Below are positions 1 through 8,579 of a stretch of DNA of 56,569 bases, piece by piece. The DNA is from Burkholderiales bacterium (lineage in GTDB: Bacteria; Pseudomonadota; Gammaproteobacteria; Burkholderiales; Burkholderiaceae_C). Location of the stretch: NCBI GenBank assembly GCA_011391155.1, contig JAABRA010000392.1:1-56569 (forward strand). The letters are read 5' to 3'. Below the pieces are notes generated by a model. That model was not told where the DNA came from, did no database searches, and saw nothing but the letters and a program-made list of their open reading frames with translations. The position numbers and the translations under genes were made by a program. Position 1 is the first letter of the stretch. Each line of letters opens with the position of its first letter.

Positions 1-1
1 C

Positions 2-733
2 GCCGAGGAGCGCGGGGACATCAAGCCGGGGGACACGCTGATCGAGGCGACCTCGGGCAACACCGGCATTGCGCTGGCCATGGCGGCGGCGATCAAGGGC
101 TACCGCATGGTGCTGATCATGCCGGAGGACCTGTCCATCGAGCGGGCGCAGACCATGAAGGCCTTTGGCGCCGAACTCATCCTGACGCCCAAGAGCGGTG
201 GCATGGAGTCCGCCCGCGATCTGGCCGAGAACATGCAGAAGTCCGGCAAGGGCCGGGTGCTCGACCAGTTCGCCAATGCCGACAACCCGCGCATTCACTA
301 CGAGACCACCGGCCCCGAACTGTGGGAGCAGACCGGCGGGCGCATCACGCATTTCGTCAGCGCCATGGGCACCACCGGCACCATCACCGGGGTGTCGCGG
401 TTCCTGAAGGAAAAGAACCCGGCGGTGCGCATCATCGGCGCGCAGCCCAGTGAGGGTTCGCGCATTCCCGGCATCCGCAAATGGCCGCAGGCCTACCTGC
501 CCAAGATCTACGACCCGCGGGCGGTCGATGAACTGGTGCTGGTGAGCCAGGATGACGCCGAGGAGATGTGTCGCCGGCTGGCGCGCGAGGAAGGCATCTT
601 CGCCGGCATCTCGGCGGCGGGCGCGTGCTGGGTGGCGCAGGAAACTGCAAAAACCGTGGAGAACGCGACCATTGTCTTTATCGTCTGCGACCGGGGTGAC
701 CGCTACCTGTCCACCGGCGTGTTTCCGGCGTGA
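2..733 (+). CDS. cysM: Cysteine synthase B (O-acetylserine sulfhydrylase), 3' part
   Basis: PLP enzyme that makes L-cysteine from O-acetylserine (or O-phosphoserine) and sulfide or thiosulfate in the cytoplasm. The gene runs in from the left edge: the frame is open from base 2, and the Met at base 80 is internal. The N-terminus with the PLP lysine lies outside the window. Visible are the substrate-loop motif EATSGNTGIALAM (bases 50-82), the glycine-rich phosphate-binding stretch SAMGTTGTITG (about base 360) and the C-terminal SAGA and CDRGDRYLSTGVF motifs typical of CysM. The stop is followed by a dispersed repeat and then a NUDIX gene. CysM rather than CysK is preferred because of the IPGIRKWP-type segment and the short C-terminus ending TGVFPA. 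Confidence 0.93.
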   Translation, partial: AEERGDIKPGDTLIEATSGNTGIALAMAAAIKGYRMVLIMPEDLSIERAQTMKAFGAELILTPKSGGMESARDLAENMQKSGKGRVLDQFANADNPRIHYETTGPELWEQTGGRITHFVSAMGTTGTITGVSRFLKEKNPAVRIIGAQPSEGSRIPGIRKWPQAYLPKIYDPRAVDELVLVSQDDAEEMCRRLAREEGIFAGISAAGACWVAQETAKTVENATIVFIVCDRGDRYLSTGVFPA

Positions 734-751
734 TTTTTGAATTTCGTGGAC

Positions 752-810
752 AAAATGGCACTATCCCATCGTGGAATGGTCATTGTTAGCTATAAAAATA
801 GTACTATTTG
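752..810 (+). repeat. Family A dispersed repeat, copy 1 (intergenic)
   Basis: Reads GGCACTATCCCATCGTGGAA then TGGTCATTGTTAGCTATAAA, matching the family consensus except for one base in the CCCAGCGT core. It fills most of the 87-bp gap between cysM and the NUDIX gene, is much richer in A+T than its flanks and ends about 10 bp before the NUDIX start codon, so it may affect transcription or translation of that gene. Confidence 0.85.
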
Positions 811-820
811 AAGCGCCGCC

Positions 821-1348
821 ATGACCCACGCCTTCCGTTATTGCCCCAGTTGCGCGACGCCGCTGGCCCTGATTTCCCAGATGGAAGACGGCGGCGAAAA
901 GGCCCGGCTGCGCTGCCCGGCCTGTGACTACACGCACTGGAACAATCCGACGCCGGTGCTGGCAGCGGTGATCGAATACGACGGAAAAATCCTGCTGGCG
1001 CGCAATGCCGCCTGGCCGGGGCGATTGTTCGCGCTGATCACGGGTTTCATGGAAGCCGGGGAGACGCCCGAGCAGGGCATCACGCGCGAGATCCAGGAGG
1101 AAACCAGTCTCACGGTGCACGCGCTCAAGCTGATCGGCGTCTATGACTTCCAGCGCATGAACCAGATCATCATTGCTTACCATGCAGTGGCCAGCGGTGA
1201 CATTCGCCTGTCGCCCGAACTGGTCGAATACCAGTTGTACGCCCCCGAGAAAGTCAAGTGCTGGCCTGCGGGCACGGGGTACGCGCTGGCCGACTGGTTG
1301 CGCTCGCGCGGCCACGAGCCCAGCTTCATTGAGCCGTTCAAGGCCTGA
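821..1348 (+). CDS. Zinc-ribbon NUDIX hydrolase
   Basis: Cytoplasmic pyrophosphohydrolase of a nucleoside-diphosphate-linked compound; the substrate is not predictable from sequence. The N-terminus has a four-cysteine zinc ribbon (CPSC near residue 8 and CPAC near residue 31), as in NudC-type NADH pyrophosphatases. The NUDIX box follows at about residues 69-91, GFMEAGETPEQGITREIQEE, with the REXXEE core intact; the usual Gly after EE is Thr. At 175 aa it is shorter than NudC (about 260 aa) and lacks the SQPWPFP signature, so it is not called NudC. The ATG at 821 is the first in frame after the repeat. Confidence 0.85.
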   Translation: MTHAFRYCPSCATPLALISQMEDGGEKARLRCPACDYTHWNNPTPVLAAVIEYDGKILLARNAAWPGRLFALITGFMEAGETPEQGITREIQEETSLTVHALKLIGVYDFQRMNQIIIAYHAVASGDIRLSPELVEYQLYAPEKVKCWPAGTGYALADWLRSRGHEPSFIEPFKA

Positions 1349-1381
1349 ATGCAGTAAATTCGCGCATTATCTGGAAACCCC

Positions 1382-1609
1382 ATGAACATCGACAAAGAAA
1401 TCGACACCCGCGGCCTGAACTGCCCCTTGCCCATCCTGAAAGCCAAGAAGGCGCTGAGCGAGATGACCAGTGGCCAGTTGCTGAAGGTGGTGGCAACCGA
1501 TGGCGGCTCCGTGCGTGACTTCCAGGCCTTTGCCCGGCAGACCGCCAACGACCTGGTCGAGCAGACCACCGAAGGCAGTGACTTCATCCACGTGCTGCGC
1601 CGCCGCTAG
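1382..1609 (+). CDS. tusA: TusA/SirA-family sulfur carrier protein
   Basis: 75-aa persulfide carrier. The signature DTRGLNCPLPILKAKKAL holds the CPxP motif with the sulfur-accepting Cys14. The family moves sulfur from cysteine desulfurases to targets such as tRNA 2-thiouridine or molybdenum cofactor assembly. It begins 33 bp after the NUDIX gene and could share its transcript. Length and motif are those of a complete member; which pathway it serves cannot be told here, since TusA paralogues exist. Confidence 0.88.
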   Translation: MNIDKEIDTRGLNCPLPILKAKKALSEMTSGQLLKVVATDGGSVRDFQAFARQTANDLVEQTTEGSDFIHVLRRR

Positions 1610-1648
1610 CCAGCGGGGGGCGACGCCGGTCGACCGGATTGCGTCGGC

Positions 1649-2536
1649 TCAGGGCTTGAGCGCGCGCAGGTATTCGCGGAAGTGGGCGCCGACCTGCGGG
1701 TGCTGCAGGGCGAGTTCGACGGTGGCCTCCAGAAAGCCTTCCTTGCTCCCGCAGTCGTAGCGTTTGCCCTCGTACTGGAAGGCGTACACGGCCTCGTGGG
1801 TCAGCAGGCGGCTGATGGCATCGGTCAACTGGATTTCGCCCCCCACGCCCGTGGGCTGGTTGCGGATCTCCTGAAAGATGCGCGGCGTCAGGATGTAGCG
1901 CCCGGCCACGCCCATGCGCGAGGGCGCTTCTTCCGGCGACGGTTTCTCGACGATTTTTTCCAGTCGGATCAGGTTGCGGCCGGCGGGCTCGCCATCCACG
2001 ATGCCGTAGCGGCGCACCTGGTCCAGCGGCACCTCTTGCACGGCGAGCATGGAGCGGCCCATTTTCTCAAACGCGGCCACCATCTGGCCCAGCACACCGG
2101 GCCCACCGGCGATGCCGGTCATCAAGTCATCGGCCAGCAGCACGGCAAAGGGCTCGTTGCCCACCAGGCGCTCGGCACACAGCACGGCATGCCCCAGTCC
2201 CAGCGATCGCGCCTGGCGCACGTAGCTGCAGATCATGTCGGCCGGCTGCACGGAACGCAGCAGGCTCAACAGTTCGTCCTTGTGGGCGGCGGCCAGTTCA
2301 TGCTCAAGCTCGTAGGCCGTGTCGAAATGGTCTTCGATCGCCCGCTTGCTGCGCCCGGTCACGAACACCATGTGCCGGATGCCGGCGGCATAGGCTTCCT
2401 CCACAGCGTACTGGATCAGCGGCTTGTCCACCACCGGCAGCATTTCCTTGGGCGCGGCCTTGGTGGCGGGCAGAAAGCGGGTTCCCAGGCCGGCGACCGG
2501 GAAAACGGCGGTGTTGATTTTTTGAACGTTGCTCAT
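1649..2536 (-). CDS. galU: UTP-glucose-1-phosphate uridylyltransferase
   Basis: Makes UDP-glucose from UTP and glucose-1-phosphate for surface polysaccharides. The 295-aa product has the nucleotide-binding signature GLGTRFLPATKAAPKEMLP at residues 16-34, the VDKPLIQY sugar-nucleotide segment, and VEKP with GRYILTP further on. The start MSNVQKINTAVFPVAG (ATG at 2536) is chosen because it gives the family's usual N-terminus; an open frame continues upstream but only overlaps ppc out of frame. It lies 65 bp downstream of ppc on the same strand and converges on tusA. A short inverted repeat around CCGGTCGACCGG (1626-1637) lies between the convergent stops. Confidence 0.95.
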   Translation of the reverse strand: MSNVQKINTAVFPVAGLGTRFLPATKAAPKEMLPVVDKPLIQYAVEEAYAAGIRHMVFVTGRSKRAIEDHFDTAYELEHELAAAHKDELLSLLRSVQPADMICSYVRQARSLGLGHAVLCAERLVGNEPFAVLLADDLMTGIAGGPGVLGQMVAAFEKMGRSMLAVQEVPLDQVRRYGIVDGEPAGRNLIRLEKIVEKPSPEEAPSRMGVAGRYILTPRIFQEIRNQPTGVGGEIQLTDAISRLLTHEAVYAFQYEGKRYDCGSKEGFLEATVELALQHPQVGAHFREYLRALKP

Positions 2537-2601
2537 GGCGCCCGAGCATACCGCCTCGCGAACCGCCGGCAGCCGGGTGAATGGCCCCGGCTTGACCGGG
2601 A

Positions 2602-5544
2602 TCAACCGGTGTTGCGCAGACCGGCGGCGATGCCGTTGATGGAGATGTGGATGCCGCGGCGCACGCGCTCGTCGGCCTTGCCCTCGCGGTAACGCCGCAC
2701 CAGTTCGACCTGCAGGTGATGCAGGGGGTCGATGTAGGGAAAGCGGTGGCGCATGGAGCGTGCCAGCGCCGCGTTGCTGGCCAGGCGCTGCTTTTCTCCG
2801 GTGATATGGCCCAGGGCGTCCGCGGTGCGGTGCCATTCGGCTTCAATGGCGGTAAAGACGCGCTTGCGCAGACGCGCATCGGCGACCAGTTCGCTGTAGC
2901 GTGAGGCCAGCGCCAGATCGCTCTTGGCCAGCACCATGTCCATGTTCGACAGCAGGGCACGGAAGAACGGCCACTGGCGGTACATCTTCTGCAGCAAAAC
3001 CAGCGCCTCCTTGCGCGCCGCGGGCGTGGGCTGCTCCAGGAAGGTCTCCACGGCCGATCCGAAGCCGTACCAGCCGGGCAGCGTCAGGCGGCACTGGCCC
3101 CAGCTGAAGCCCCAGGGGATGGCGCGCAAGTCCTCGATCTTGTGCGTGGCCTTGCGCGAGGCCGGGCGCGAGCCGATGTTGAGCTCGGCAATTTCGCGGA
3201 TCGGGGTGGCGCTGAAAAAATAGTCGGTGAAGCCCGGGGTTTCATACACCAGCGCCCGGTAGGCGGCCATGCTGGCCTGCGACAGGGCCATGGCCGCGTC
3301 CAGAAAGGTGGGCGGAGCCGGCTTGGTGGGTTGCAGCAGGGAGGCCTCCAGCGTGGCGGCGACCAGGGTTTCAAGGTTGCGCCGGCCGATCTCGGGGTTG
3401 GCGTACTTGGAACCGATGACCTCGCCCTGTTCGGTCAGGCGGATCTGGCCACGCACAGTGCCGGGCGGCTGGGCCAGGATCGCCTGGTAGCTCGGGCCAC
3501 CGCCACGGCCCACGGTGCCGCCACGGCCGTGGAACATGCGCAGCTGGATGTTGTGGCTGTTGGCCAGTTCATCGAACAGGTCGACCAGCGCGATCTCGGC
3601 GCGGTACAGCTCCCAGTTGCTGGTGAAGATGCCGCCGTCCTTGTTGCTGTCGGAGTAGCCCAGCATAATGTCCTGCTCCGCACCCGAGCGCTGCACCAGT
3701 TTCGCGATGCCGGGCAGTGCGTAGAAGGCGCGCATGATGGGCGCGGCATTGCGCAGGTCTTCGATGGTCTCGAACAGCGGCACGACGATGAGGTCGTTGG
3801 TGGATGCCGCCGCGCCGGGCCGCCCCAGGCACGGCACGGCCCCCTCGGGGGGCAGCGAGGACACGCCAGTGCCGAGCGTGGGGGCCCCATACGCATCCAG
3901 CGTGCCGCGCATCAGCCCCACTTCCTTTTGCAGCAGCAGCACCTCGAGCAGGTCGCTCACGGCTTCGGTGTGGCTGATGATGTAGTGGCGGATGGCCTGG
4001 CGGCCGAAACGCTCCAGCATGAGCTTGGCGGTCTCGAAGATGGCGAGCTCGTCGCGGGTCAGGGCGCCGTACTCGGCACCATGGACCCGAAGCGGCCGCG
4101 CGTCGTTGAGCAACTCCAGCAGCACCGCACGTTTGGCGCCTTCGTCCAGGCTGGCATAGGCCGGCTCGATGCGGGCCGTGGCCAGCAGTTCGGCCACGAC
4201 GGCTTCGTGCTGGTCGGAACTCTGGCGCAGATCGACCGTGGCCAGGTGGAAGCCGAAAACCTCGACAGCACGGATCAGCGGGTGCAGGCGCTGCACCGCC
4301 AGCGGTGCCCCGTGGTGCGTGCGCAGCGAGGCCTCGATCACCTGCAGGTCGGCCAGGAAGGCCTCGGGCCCGGGGTAGGCGTTTTGCGGCGCCACCGCAT
4401 GGCGTGCGGCCTCGCCGCCCGTCAGCGTCTTCAGCGTGGCGGCCAGGCGCGCGTAGATGCCGGTGAGCGCGCGGCGATAGGGCTCGTCCTGGCGATGTTC
4501 GTTGGTGTCGGGCGAGCGTTCAGCCAGCGCCTGCATGGCCGGGGACACGTCGATCAGCATCGCTGACAGCGATAACTCGCCGCCCAGGTAGTGCACCTCG
4601 GTGAGGTAGTGGCGCAGGGCCACGTCGGCCTGGCGGCGCAGCGCGTAGGCCAGCGTTTCCGCGGTGACGTTGGGGTTGCCGTCACGGTCGCCACCGATCC
4701 ATTGCCCCATGCGCAGGAAACTGGCGACCGGCTGGCCGCCGAGTTCGCGTTCGAGTTCCGCGTAGATCTTCGGGATTTCGCGCAGGAAGGTGGACTCGTA
4801 GTAGCTCAGCGCGTTCTCGATCTCGTCGGCCACCGTGAGCTTGGTGAAGCGCAGCAGGCGGGTCTGCCAGAGCTGCATCACGCGGGCACGCAACTGGGCC
4901 TCGTTGCCGGCAAGTTCACGGGGCGTGAGGGCGTCCTTGGCGGCGCTGATCGCGGCTGCAGCGGCGCGCGCGCGAATTTCGTCACGTTCCGTGAGCAATT
5001 TGGCAATATCGCGCTCGGCGTCCAGGATGCTCTTGCGCTGCACTTCGGTGGGGTGGGCGGTGAGCACCGGTGAGACGAAGCTGTGGGCCAGCGTGCCGGC
5101 GATGGTGCGCGGCGTGATGCCGGCCCAGCGCAGGCGCTGCAGCGCGACCTCGATGCTGCCTTCCTGGGTGTTGCCTGCGCGTTCGTGGATGGCACGACGG
5201 CGGATGTGGTGGCGGTCCTCGGCCAGGTTGGCCAGGTGGCTGAAGTAGGTGAAGGCGCGGATCACGCTGACCGCCTGGTCGCCCGACAGGCCCTTGAGCA
5301 GTTTTTTCAGCGCGCGATCCGCCTCGTGATCCGCGTCGCGGCGAAAGGCGACCGACAGCTTGCGGATCTGCTCGATCAGCTCGAACGCCTCGGCACCTTC
5401 CTGCTCGCGGATCACGTCACCCAGGATGCGACCGAGCAGGCGGATATCGTCCACCAGCGGGCGCTCGTTGTCGCGGGGTCGCGCGCCGGGGCGCTTCGGG
5501 GTGGCCGCGCTTTGGGCCGGGGAGGCCGGTTCTGCCGTTTTCAT
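2602..5544 (-). CDS. ppc: Phosphoenolpyruvate carboxylase
   Basis: Anaplerotic carboxylation of PEP to oxaloacetate. Motifs seen in order: [12 protein letters not shown] with catalytic His164, [38 protein letters not shown], the substrate loop [10 protein letters not shown] and the invariant C-terminal RNTG, so the protein is complete. At 980 aa it is longer than most PEPCs partly because residues about 553-578 are an extra segment encoded by a family B repeat, just before the conserved [15 protein letters not shown]. The ATG at 5544 ([10 protein letters not shown]) is preferred over an upstream in-frame start because AGGA lies just ahead of it. Divergent from hemC across about 100 bp. Confidence 0.96.
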   Translation of the reverse strand: MKTAEPASPAQSAATPKRPGARPRDNERPLVDDIRLLGRILGDVIREQEGAEAFELIEQIRKLSVAFRRDADHEADRALKKLLKGLSGDQAVSVIRAFTYFSHLANLAEDRHHIRRRAIHERAGNTQEGSIEVALQRLRWAGITPRTIAGTLAHSFVSPVLTAHPTEVQRKSILDAERDIAKLLTERDEIRARAAAAAISAAKDALTPRELAGNEAQLRARVMQLWQTRLLRFTKLTVADEIENALSYYESTFLREIPKIYAELERELGGQPVASFLRMGQWIGGDRDGNPNVTAETLAYALRRQADVALRHYLTEVHYLGGELSLSAMLIDVSPAMQALAERSPDTNEHRQDEPYRRALTGIYARLAATLKTLTGGEAARHAVAPQNAYPGPEAFLADLQVIEASLRTHHGAPLAVQRLHPLIRAVEVFGFHLATVDLRQSSDQHEAVVAELLATARIEPAYASLDEGAKRAVLLELLNDARPLRVHGAEYGALTRDELAIFETAKLMLERFGRQAIRHYIISHTEAVSDLLEVLLLQKEVGLMRGTLDAYGAPTLGTGVSSLPPEGAVPCLGRPGAAASTNDLIVVPLFETIEDLRNAAPIMRAFYALPGIAKLVQRSGAEQDIMLGYSDSNKDGGIFTSNWELYRAEIALVDLFDELANSHNIQLRMFHGRGGTVGRGGGPSYQAILAQPPGTVRGQIRLTEQGEVIGSKYANPEIGRRNLETLVAATLEASLLQPTKPAPPTFLDAAMALSQASMAAYRALVYETPGFTDYFFSATPIREIAELNIGSRPASRKATHKIEDLRAIPWGFSWGQCRLTLPGWYGFGSAVETFLEQPTPAARKEALVLLQKMYRQWPFFRALLSNMDMVLAKSDLALASRYSELVADARLRKRVFTAIEAEWHRTADALGHITGEKQRLASNAALARSMRHRFPYIDPLHHLQVELVRRYREGKADERVRRGIHISINGIAAGLRNTG
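3812..3890 (-). repeat. Family B repeat inside ppc
   Basis: On the minus strand it reads GGGGCCCCCACGCTCGGCAC, then CGCTGCCCCCCGAGGGGG and CTGGGGCGGCCCGGCG, the same plan as the copies at 34263-34440 and 36981-37052. It is translated in frame as GAPTLG...[17 protein letters not shown] and adds about 25 residues with no PEPC counterpart. Confidence 0.8.
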
Positions 5545-5645
5545 GGGAATGGGTCCTGGTTTCGTGACGTCGCTCTGACCGGATCTGCAAGCAAGACCCA
5601 TGCTAGCATCGTGGCCCCCCAGCGGATTACCAACGAGTTACGACC

Positions 5646-6560
5646 TTGAGCACTTCCCCCGCACCCCTGGTGATTGCCACCCGTGAAAGCCGCCTGGCGC
5701 TGTGGCAGGCCGAACACGTGAAGGCGCTGCTGGAGGCGCGCGGGCACCGCGTCAGCCTGCTGGGCATGACCACGCTGGGTGACCAGATCCTGGATCGCTC
5801 GTTGAGCAAGGTGGGCGGCAAGGGCCTGTTTGTCAAGGAACTGGAGGTCGCCCTGGAGCAGGGTCGGGCCGACATCGCGGTGCATTCGTTGAAAGACGTG
5901 CCGATGGACCTGCCGGAGGGCTTTGCGCTGGCCTGCGTGATGGAACGCGAAGACCCGCGCGACGCCTGGGTCTCGGCGCAATGTGCATCGCTGGCCGCGT
6001 TGCCAGCCGGCGCGGTGGTCGGAACCTCCAGCCTGCGCCGCACGGTGCTGCTGCGGGCATTGCGGCCCGACCTGAAGATCGAGCCCCTGCGCGGCAACCT
6101 CGACACCCGGCTGCGCAAGCTCGACGAGGGCCAGTATGCGGGCATTGTGCTGGCTGCGGCCGGCTTGAAGCGGCTCGGTCTGGGCGCAAGGATTCGCCAA
6201 CTCTTCGAGCCCGGCGAGATGCTGCCAGCTGCCGGGCAGGGCGCGTTGGGCATCGAAATTCGTGCCGACCGCGCTGACCTGGTGGCCGCGCTGGCGCCGC
6301 TGGCGCACCCGCAGTCCTGGCACGCCGTGACGGCGGAACGCGCTGTCAGCCGCGCCATGGGCGGCAGTTGTTCCATGCCGCTGGCGGCCTTTGCGACGCT
6401 GGAGGGCGGACTGATCCGCCTGAATGCCGCCTGGGGTGACCCCGGGGGCAGCGCGACGCTGGTCACCGCCAGCGCCACGGCGCCCGTGGGCGAGCTCTCC
6501 GGCGCCGCCGCCTTGGGCGAGCAGGTCGCCGCCCAGTTGCGCGCGCAAGGCGCTGGCTGA
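5646..6560 (+). CDS. hemC: Porphobilinogen deaminase (hydroxymethylbilane synthase)
   Basis: Joins four porphobilinogens into hydroxymethylbilane, the third step of tetrapyrrole synthesis. The 304-aa protein shows [16 protein letters not shown] at the N-terminus, the catalytic-Asp region [11 protein letters not shown], the arginine-rich [18 protein letters not shown] and [11 protein letters not shown], where Cys242 carries the dipyrromethane cofactor. The start appears to be TTG at 5646 ([15 protein letters not shown]); the next possible start, a GTG, would cut into the conserved beta strand. First gene of hemC-hemD-hemX-hemY, divergent from ppc. Confidence 0.95.
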   Translation: MSTSPAPLVIATRESRLALWQAEHVKALLEARGHRVSLLGMTTLGDQILDRSLSKVGGKGLFVKELEVALEQGRADIAVHSLKDVPMDLPEGFALACVMEREDPRDAWVSAQCASLAALPAGAVVGTSSLRRTVLLRALRPDLKIEPLRGNLDTRLRKLDEGQYAGIVLAAAGLKRLGLGARIRQLFEPGEMLPAAGQGALGIEIRADRADLVAALAPLAHPQSWHAVTAERAVSRAMGGSCSMPLAAFATLEGGLIRLNAAWGDPGGSATLVTASATAPVGELSGAAALGEQVAAQLRAQGAG

Positions 6561-6607
6561 AGTCGCCAGGCGCAGCGGCCGGTCAAAGCGTGCGGCCTGG
6601 CTCCCTC

Positions 6608-7429
6608 ATGTCTGACCGTTCCACAGCCTCCTCAGGCGGGCCCGTCTCCCGGGTGGTGGTCACGCGCCCGGCCCGTGAAGCCCGGCGATGGGTGGCGCAA
6701 CTGCAGGAGCGCGGGATCGACGCTGTGGCACTGCCGCTGATCGACATCGGCCCGGTGGACGACCGGTATCCCTTGCAAGAGGCGTGGCGACGGCTCGGGG
6801 ACTATGCGGCAGTCATGTTTGTCAGCGCCAATGCGGTGGAACACTTTTTGAAGGAAAAAGAGGTATTACCCAGCGTCAAATGGTGCTGTCCAGCTATCAA
6901 GACAAGAGCTTGGGCGACCGGGCCCGGCACCGCGCAGGCGCTGCTGCAGGCGGGCCTGGCCCGCACCCAGATCGACGCGCCGGGCGACGATGCCCGCCAG
7001 TTTGACTCCGAGGCGCTCTGGGCACGGGTCTGCACCCAGGTGCACCCGGGCCAGCGGGTGCTGATGGTGCGTGGCGGCGATGCGACCGGGCAAGGCGCCG
7101 GACGGGACTGGCTGGCCGATCAGCTGGCCGCCGCGGGGGCTCAGGTGGAGCGCCTGATTGCCTACCGGCGCTTGCCCCCCGCGTTTGCGGGGGATCAGCG
7201 GGCATGGGCGCAGGAGGCGGCCAGCGACGGATCGGTGTGGCTTTTCAGCAGCTCGGAGGCCGTTGGCCACCTGGCGGCGTTGTGTCCCGCGCAGGACTGG
7301 AGTCGGGCCCGGGCCGTGGCCACGCACCCGCGTATCGCCGAGACCGCCCGCCGCCTCGGCTTTGGTGTTGTTTGCGAGTCACGTCCGACGCTGGACGCGG
7401 TGGTGTCGTCGATAAAATCACTCGAATGA
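6608..7429 (+). CDS. hemD: Uroporphyrinogen-III synthase
   Basis: Cyclises hydroxymethylbilane to uroporphyrinogen III. The 273-aa product has the family pattern VVVTRPAREA near the N-terminus, a SANAVEHF segment, TRAWATGPGTAQAL and a later VWLFSSSEAVGHL. Sequence identity in this family is low, and the call rests on these motifs and on the position between hemC and hemX. Residues about 81-100 (KEKEVLPSVKWCCPAIKT) are a translated family A repeat sitting between two normally adjacent conserved stretches. ATG 6608 is chosen over an in-frame GTG at 6590. The stop overlaps the hemX start (ATGA). Confidence 0.92.
   Translation: MSDRSTASSGGPVSRVVVTRPAREARRWVAQLQERGIDAVALPLIDIGPVDDRYPLQEAWRRLGDYAAVMFVSANAVEHFLKEKEVLPSVKWCCPAIKTRAWATGPGTAQALLQAGLARTQIDAPGDDARQFDSEALWARVCTQVHPGQRVLMVRGGDATGQGAGRDWLADQLAAAGAQVERLIAYRRLPPAFAGDQRAWAQEAASDGSVWLFSSSEAVGHLAALCPAQDWSRARAVATHPRIAETARRLGFGVVCESRPTLDAVVSSIKSLE
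6848..6908 (+). repeat. Family A repeat inside hemD
   Basis: Reads TATTACCCAGCGTCAAATGG then TGCTGTCCAGCTATCAAGAC. Forward orientation relative to hemD and translated as LPSVKWCCPAI. The same PSV frame is used by the forward copies in sppA and asnB. Confidence 0.85.
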
Positions 7430-8496
7430 CCCCGGCGCCTACCCCCGATATCCCCGCAGAAGTTGCGGCGTCCGGGGTGGGGGCCGCAGGGGCGATGCCC
7501 GATGGGGCGCGGCCAGCAGCGATTTCCCGGGTGTTGCTGGCCCTTCTGGGGTGCCTGGCGGTGGCAGCGCTGTTGGCCAGCGGTTTGCTGTGGCAGAAGG
7601 TGACGGGCATGCAGGAGCAGCTGGCGCGCCAGAGCGCCGAGGCCGGGGCATCCTCGGTCGAAGCGCGCACGCTGGCCCGGCAGGCGCTGGAGCAAACCCG
7701 GGAGACCGCAGCCCGGCAGGCGCTCTCGGAAGTCAAGCTCAGTGAGGTGTCGCTGCAGCGCACGCAACTTGAAGAGCTCATGCAGAGCCTGTCGCGATCA
7801 CGGGACGAAAACCTGGTGGTCGACATCGAGTCGGCGCTGCGCCTGGCCCAGCAGCAGGCGCAACTCACGGGCAGCGTGGAACCGCTGCTGGCCGCACTCA
7901 AGAGCGCCGAGCAGCGGGTCGGCCGCGCCGGCCAGCCCCGCCTCACGCCGCTTCAACGCGCCATTGGCCGTGATGTCGACCGCATCAAGGCGGCCAGCCT
8001 GGCCGATCTGCCCGGCTTGCTCGTCAAGCTCGACGAAATGGTGCGCCTGGTGGACGAACTGCCCGTGGTGAATGCGGTGCCTGGTGTCATGGGGTCGAAT
8101 CGACCCCCGGCCGCCAGCGATGCCAGGCCCCAGGTCTGGTGGGAGCGTGCGCTGGCGATCCTCGCGCAGGAGACCCGCAAGCTGGTCCGTGTGAGTCGCA
8201 TCGAGCAACCGGAGGCGGCGCTGCTGTCGCCTGAGCAGTCATTCTTCCTGCGGGAGAACCTCAAGCTCAAGCTGCTGAACGCCCGTCTGGGGCTGCTTGC
8301 GCGGCAACTTGAATCCGCGCGTGCGGACCTGGCCGCCGCATCGGCTGCCCTCAACAAGTACTTCGATCCGGGCTCCCGCAAAACCCAGACCGCATCAAGC
8401 TTGCTGCAACAGGTGCAGAGCCAGATGAAGGCCACCGAACTGCCGCGCGTGGATGACACCCTTGCGGCATTGGCCACGGCGGCGGCGGGCCGATGA
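7426..8496 (+). CDS. hemX: HemX-family inner-membrane protein
   Basis: 356-aa protein with a short proline/alanine-rich cytoplasmic N-terminus, one membrane segment (about residues 30-55, VLLALLGCLAVAALLASGLL) and a periplasmic part with long alanine/glutamine/arginine-rich coiled-coil helices, the layout of HemX. It is often annotated as a uroporphyrinogen-III methylase, but no SAM-binding methylase motif is present, so catalysis is not claimed. Its role is probably accessory to tetrapyrrole metabolism, inferred from the hem context. ATG 7426 overlaps the hemD stop; an earlier in-frame start would lie deep inside hemD. Confidence 0.88.
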   Translation: MTPAPTPDIPAEVAASGVGAAGAMPDGARPAAISRVLLALLGCLAVAALLASGLLWQKVTGMQEQLARQSAEAGASSVEARTLARQALEQTRETAARQALSEVKLSEVSLQRTQLEELMQSLSRSRDENLVVDIESALRLAQQQAQLTGSVEPLLAALKSAEQRVGRAGQPRLTPLQRAIGRDVDRIKAASLADLPGLLVKLDEMVRLVDELPVVNAVPGVMGSNRPPAASDARPQVWWERALAILAQETRKLVRVSRIEQPEAALLSPEQSFFLRENLKLKLLNARLGLLARQLESARADLAAASAALNKYFDPGSRKTQTASSLLQQVQSQMKATELPRVDDTLAALATAAAGR

Positions 8497-8579
8497 ACAT
8501 GCGACACCCCGGTAGGCCCCTCGTGCGCCAGCTTGATGGCCGTCGGACCCTGCCCATGGGGCAACCGGCCAGGCACTGA

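Noticed and set aside
1622-1645. Inverted repeat between the tusA and galU stops as a bidirectional terminator
   Set aside because: The stem is interrupted and no T-run follows on either strand; kept only as a note.
1682-2692. Long plus-strand open frame of 336 codons opposite galU
   Set aside because: It is the mirror of galU codons with high GC, has no recognisable domain and runs through the galU-ppc junction. The galU protein on the other strand has clear family motifs.
3142-4566. 474-codon open frame opposite ppc
   Set aside because: Composition is dominated by Gln, Gly, His and Ala, typical of an antisense shadow of a GC-rich gene, and ppc motifs are unambiguous on the minus strand.
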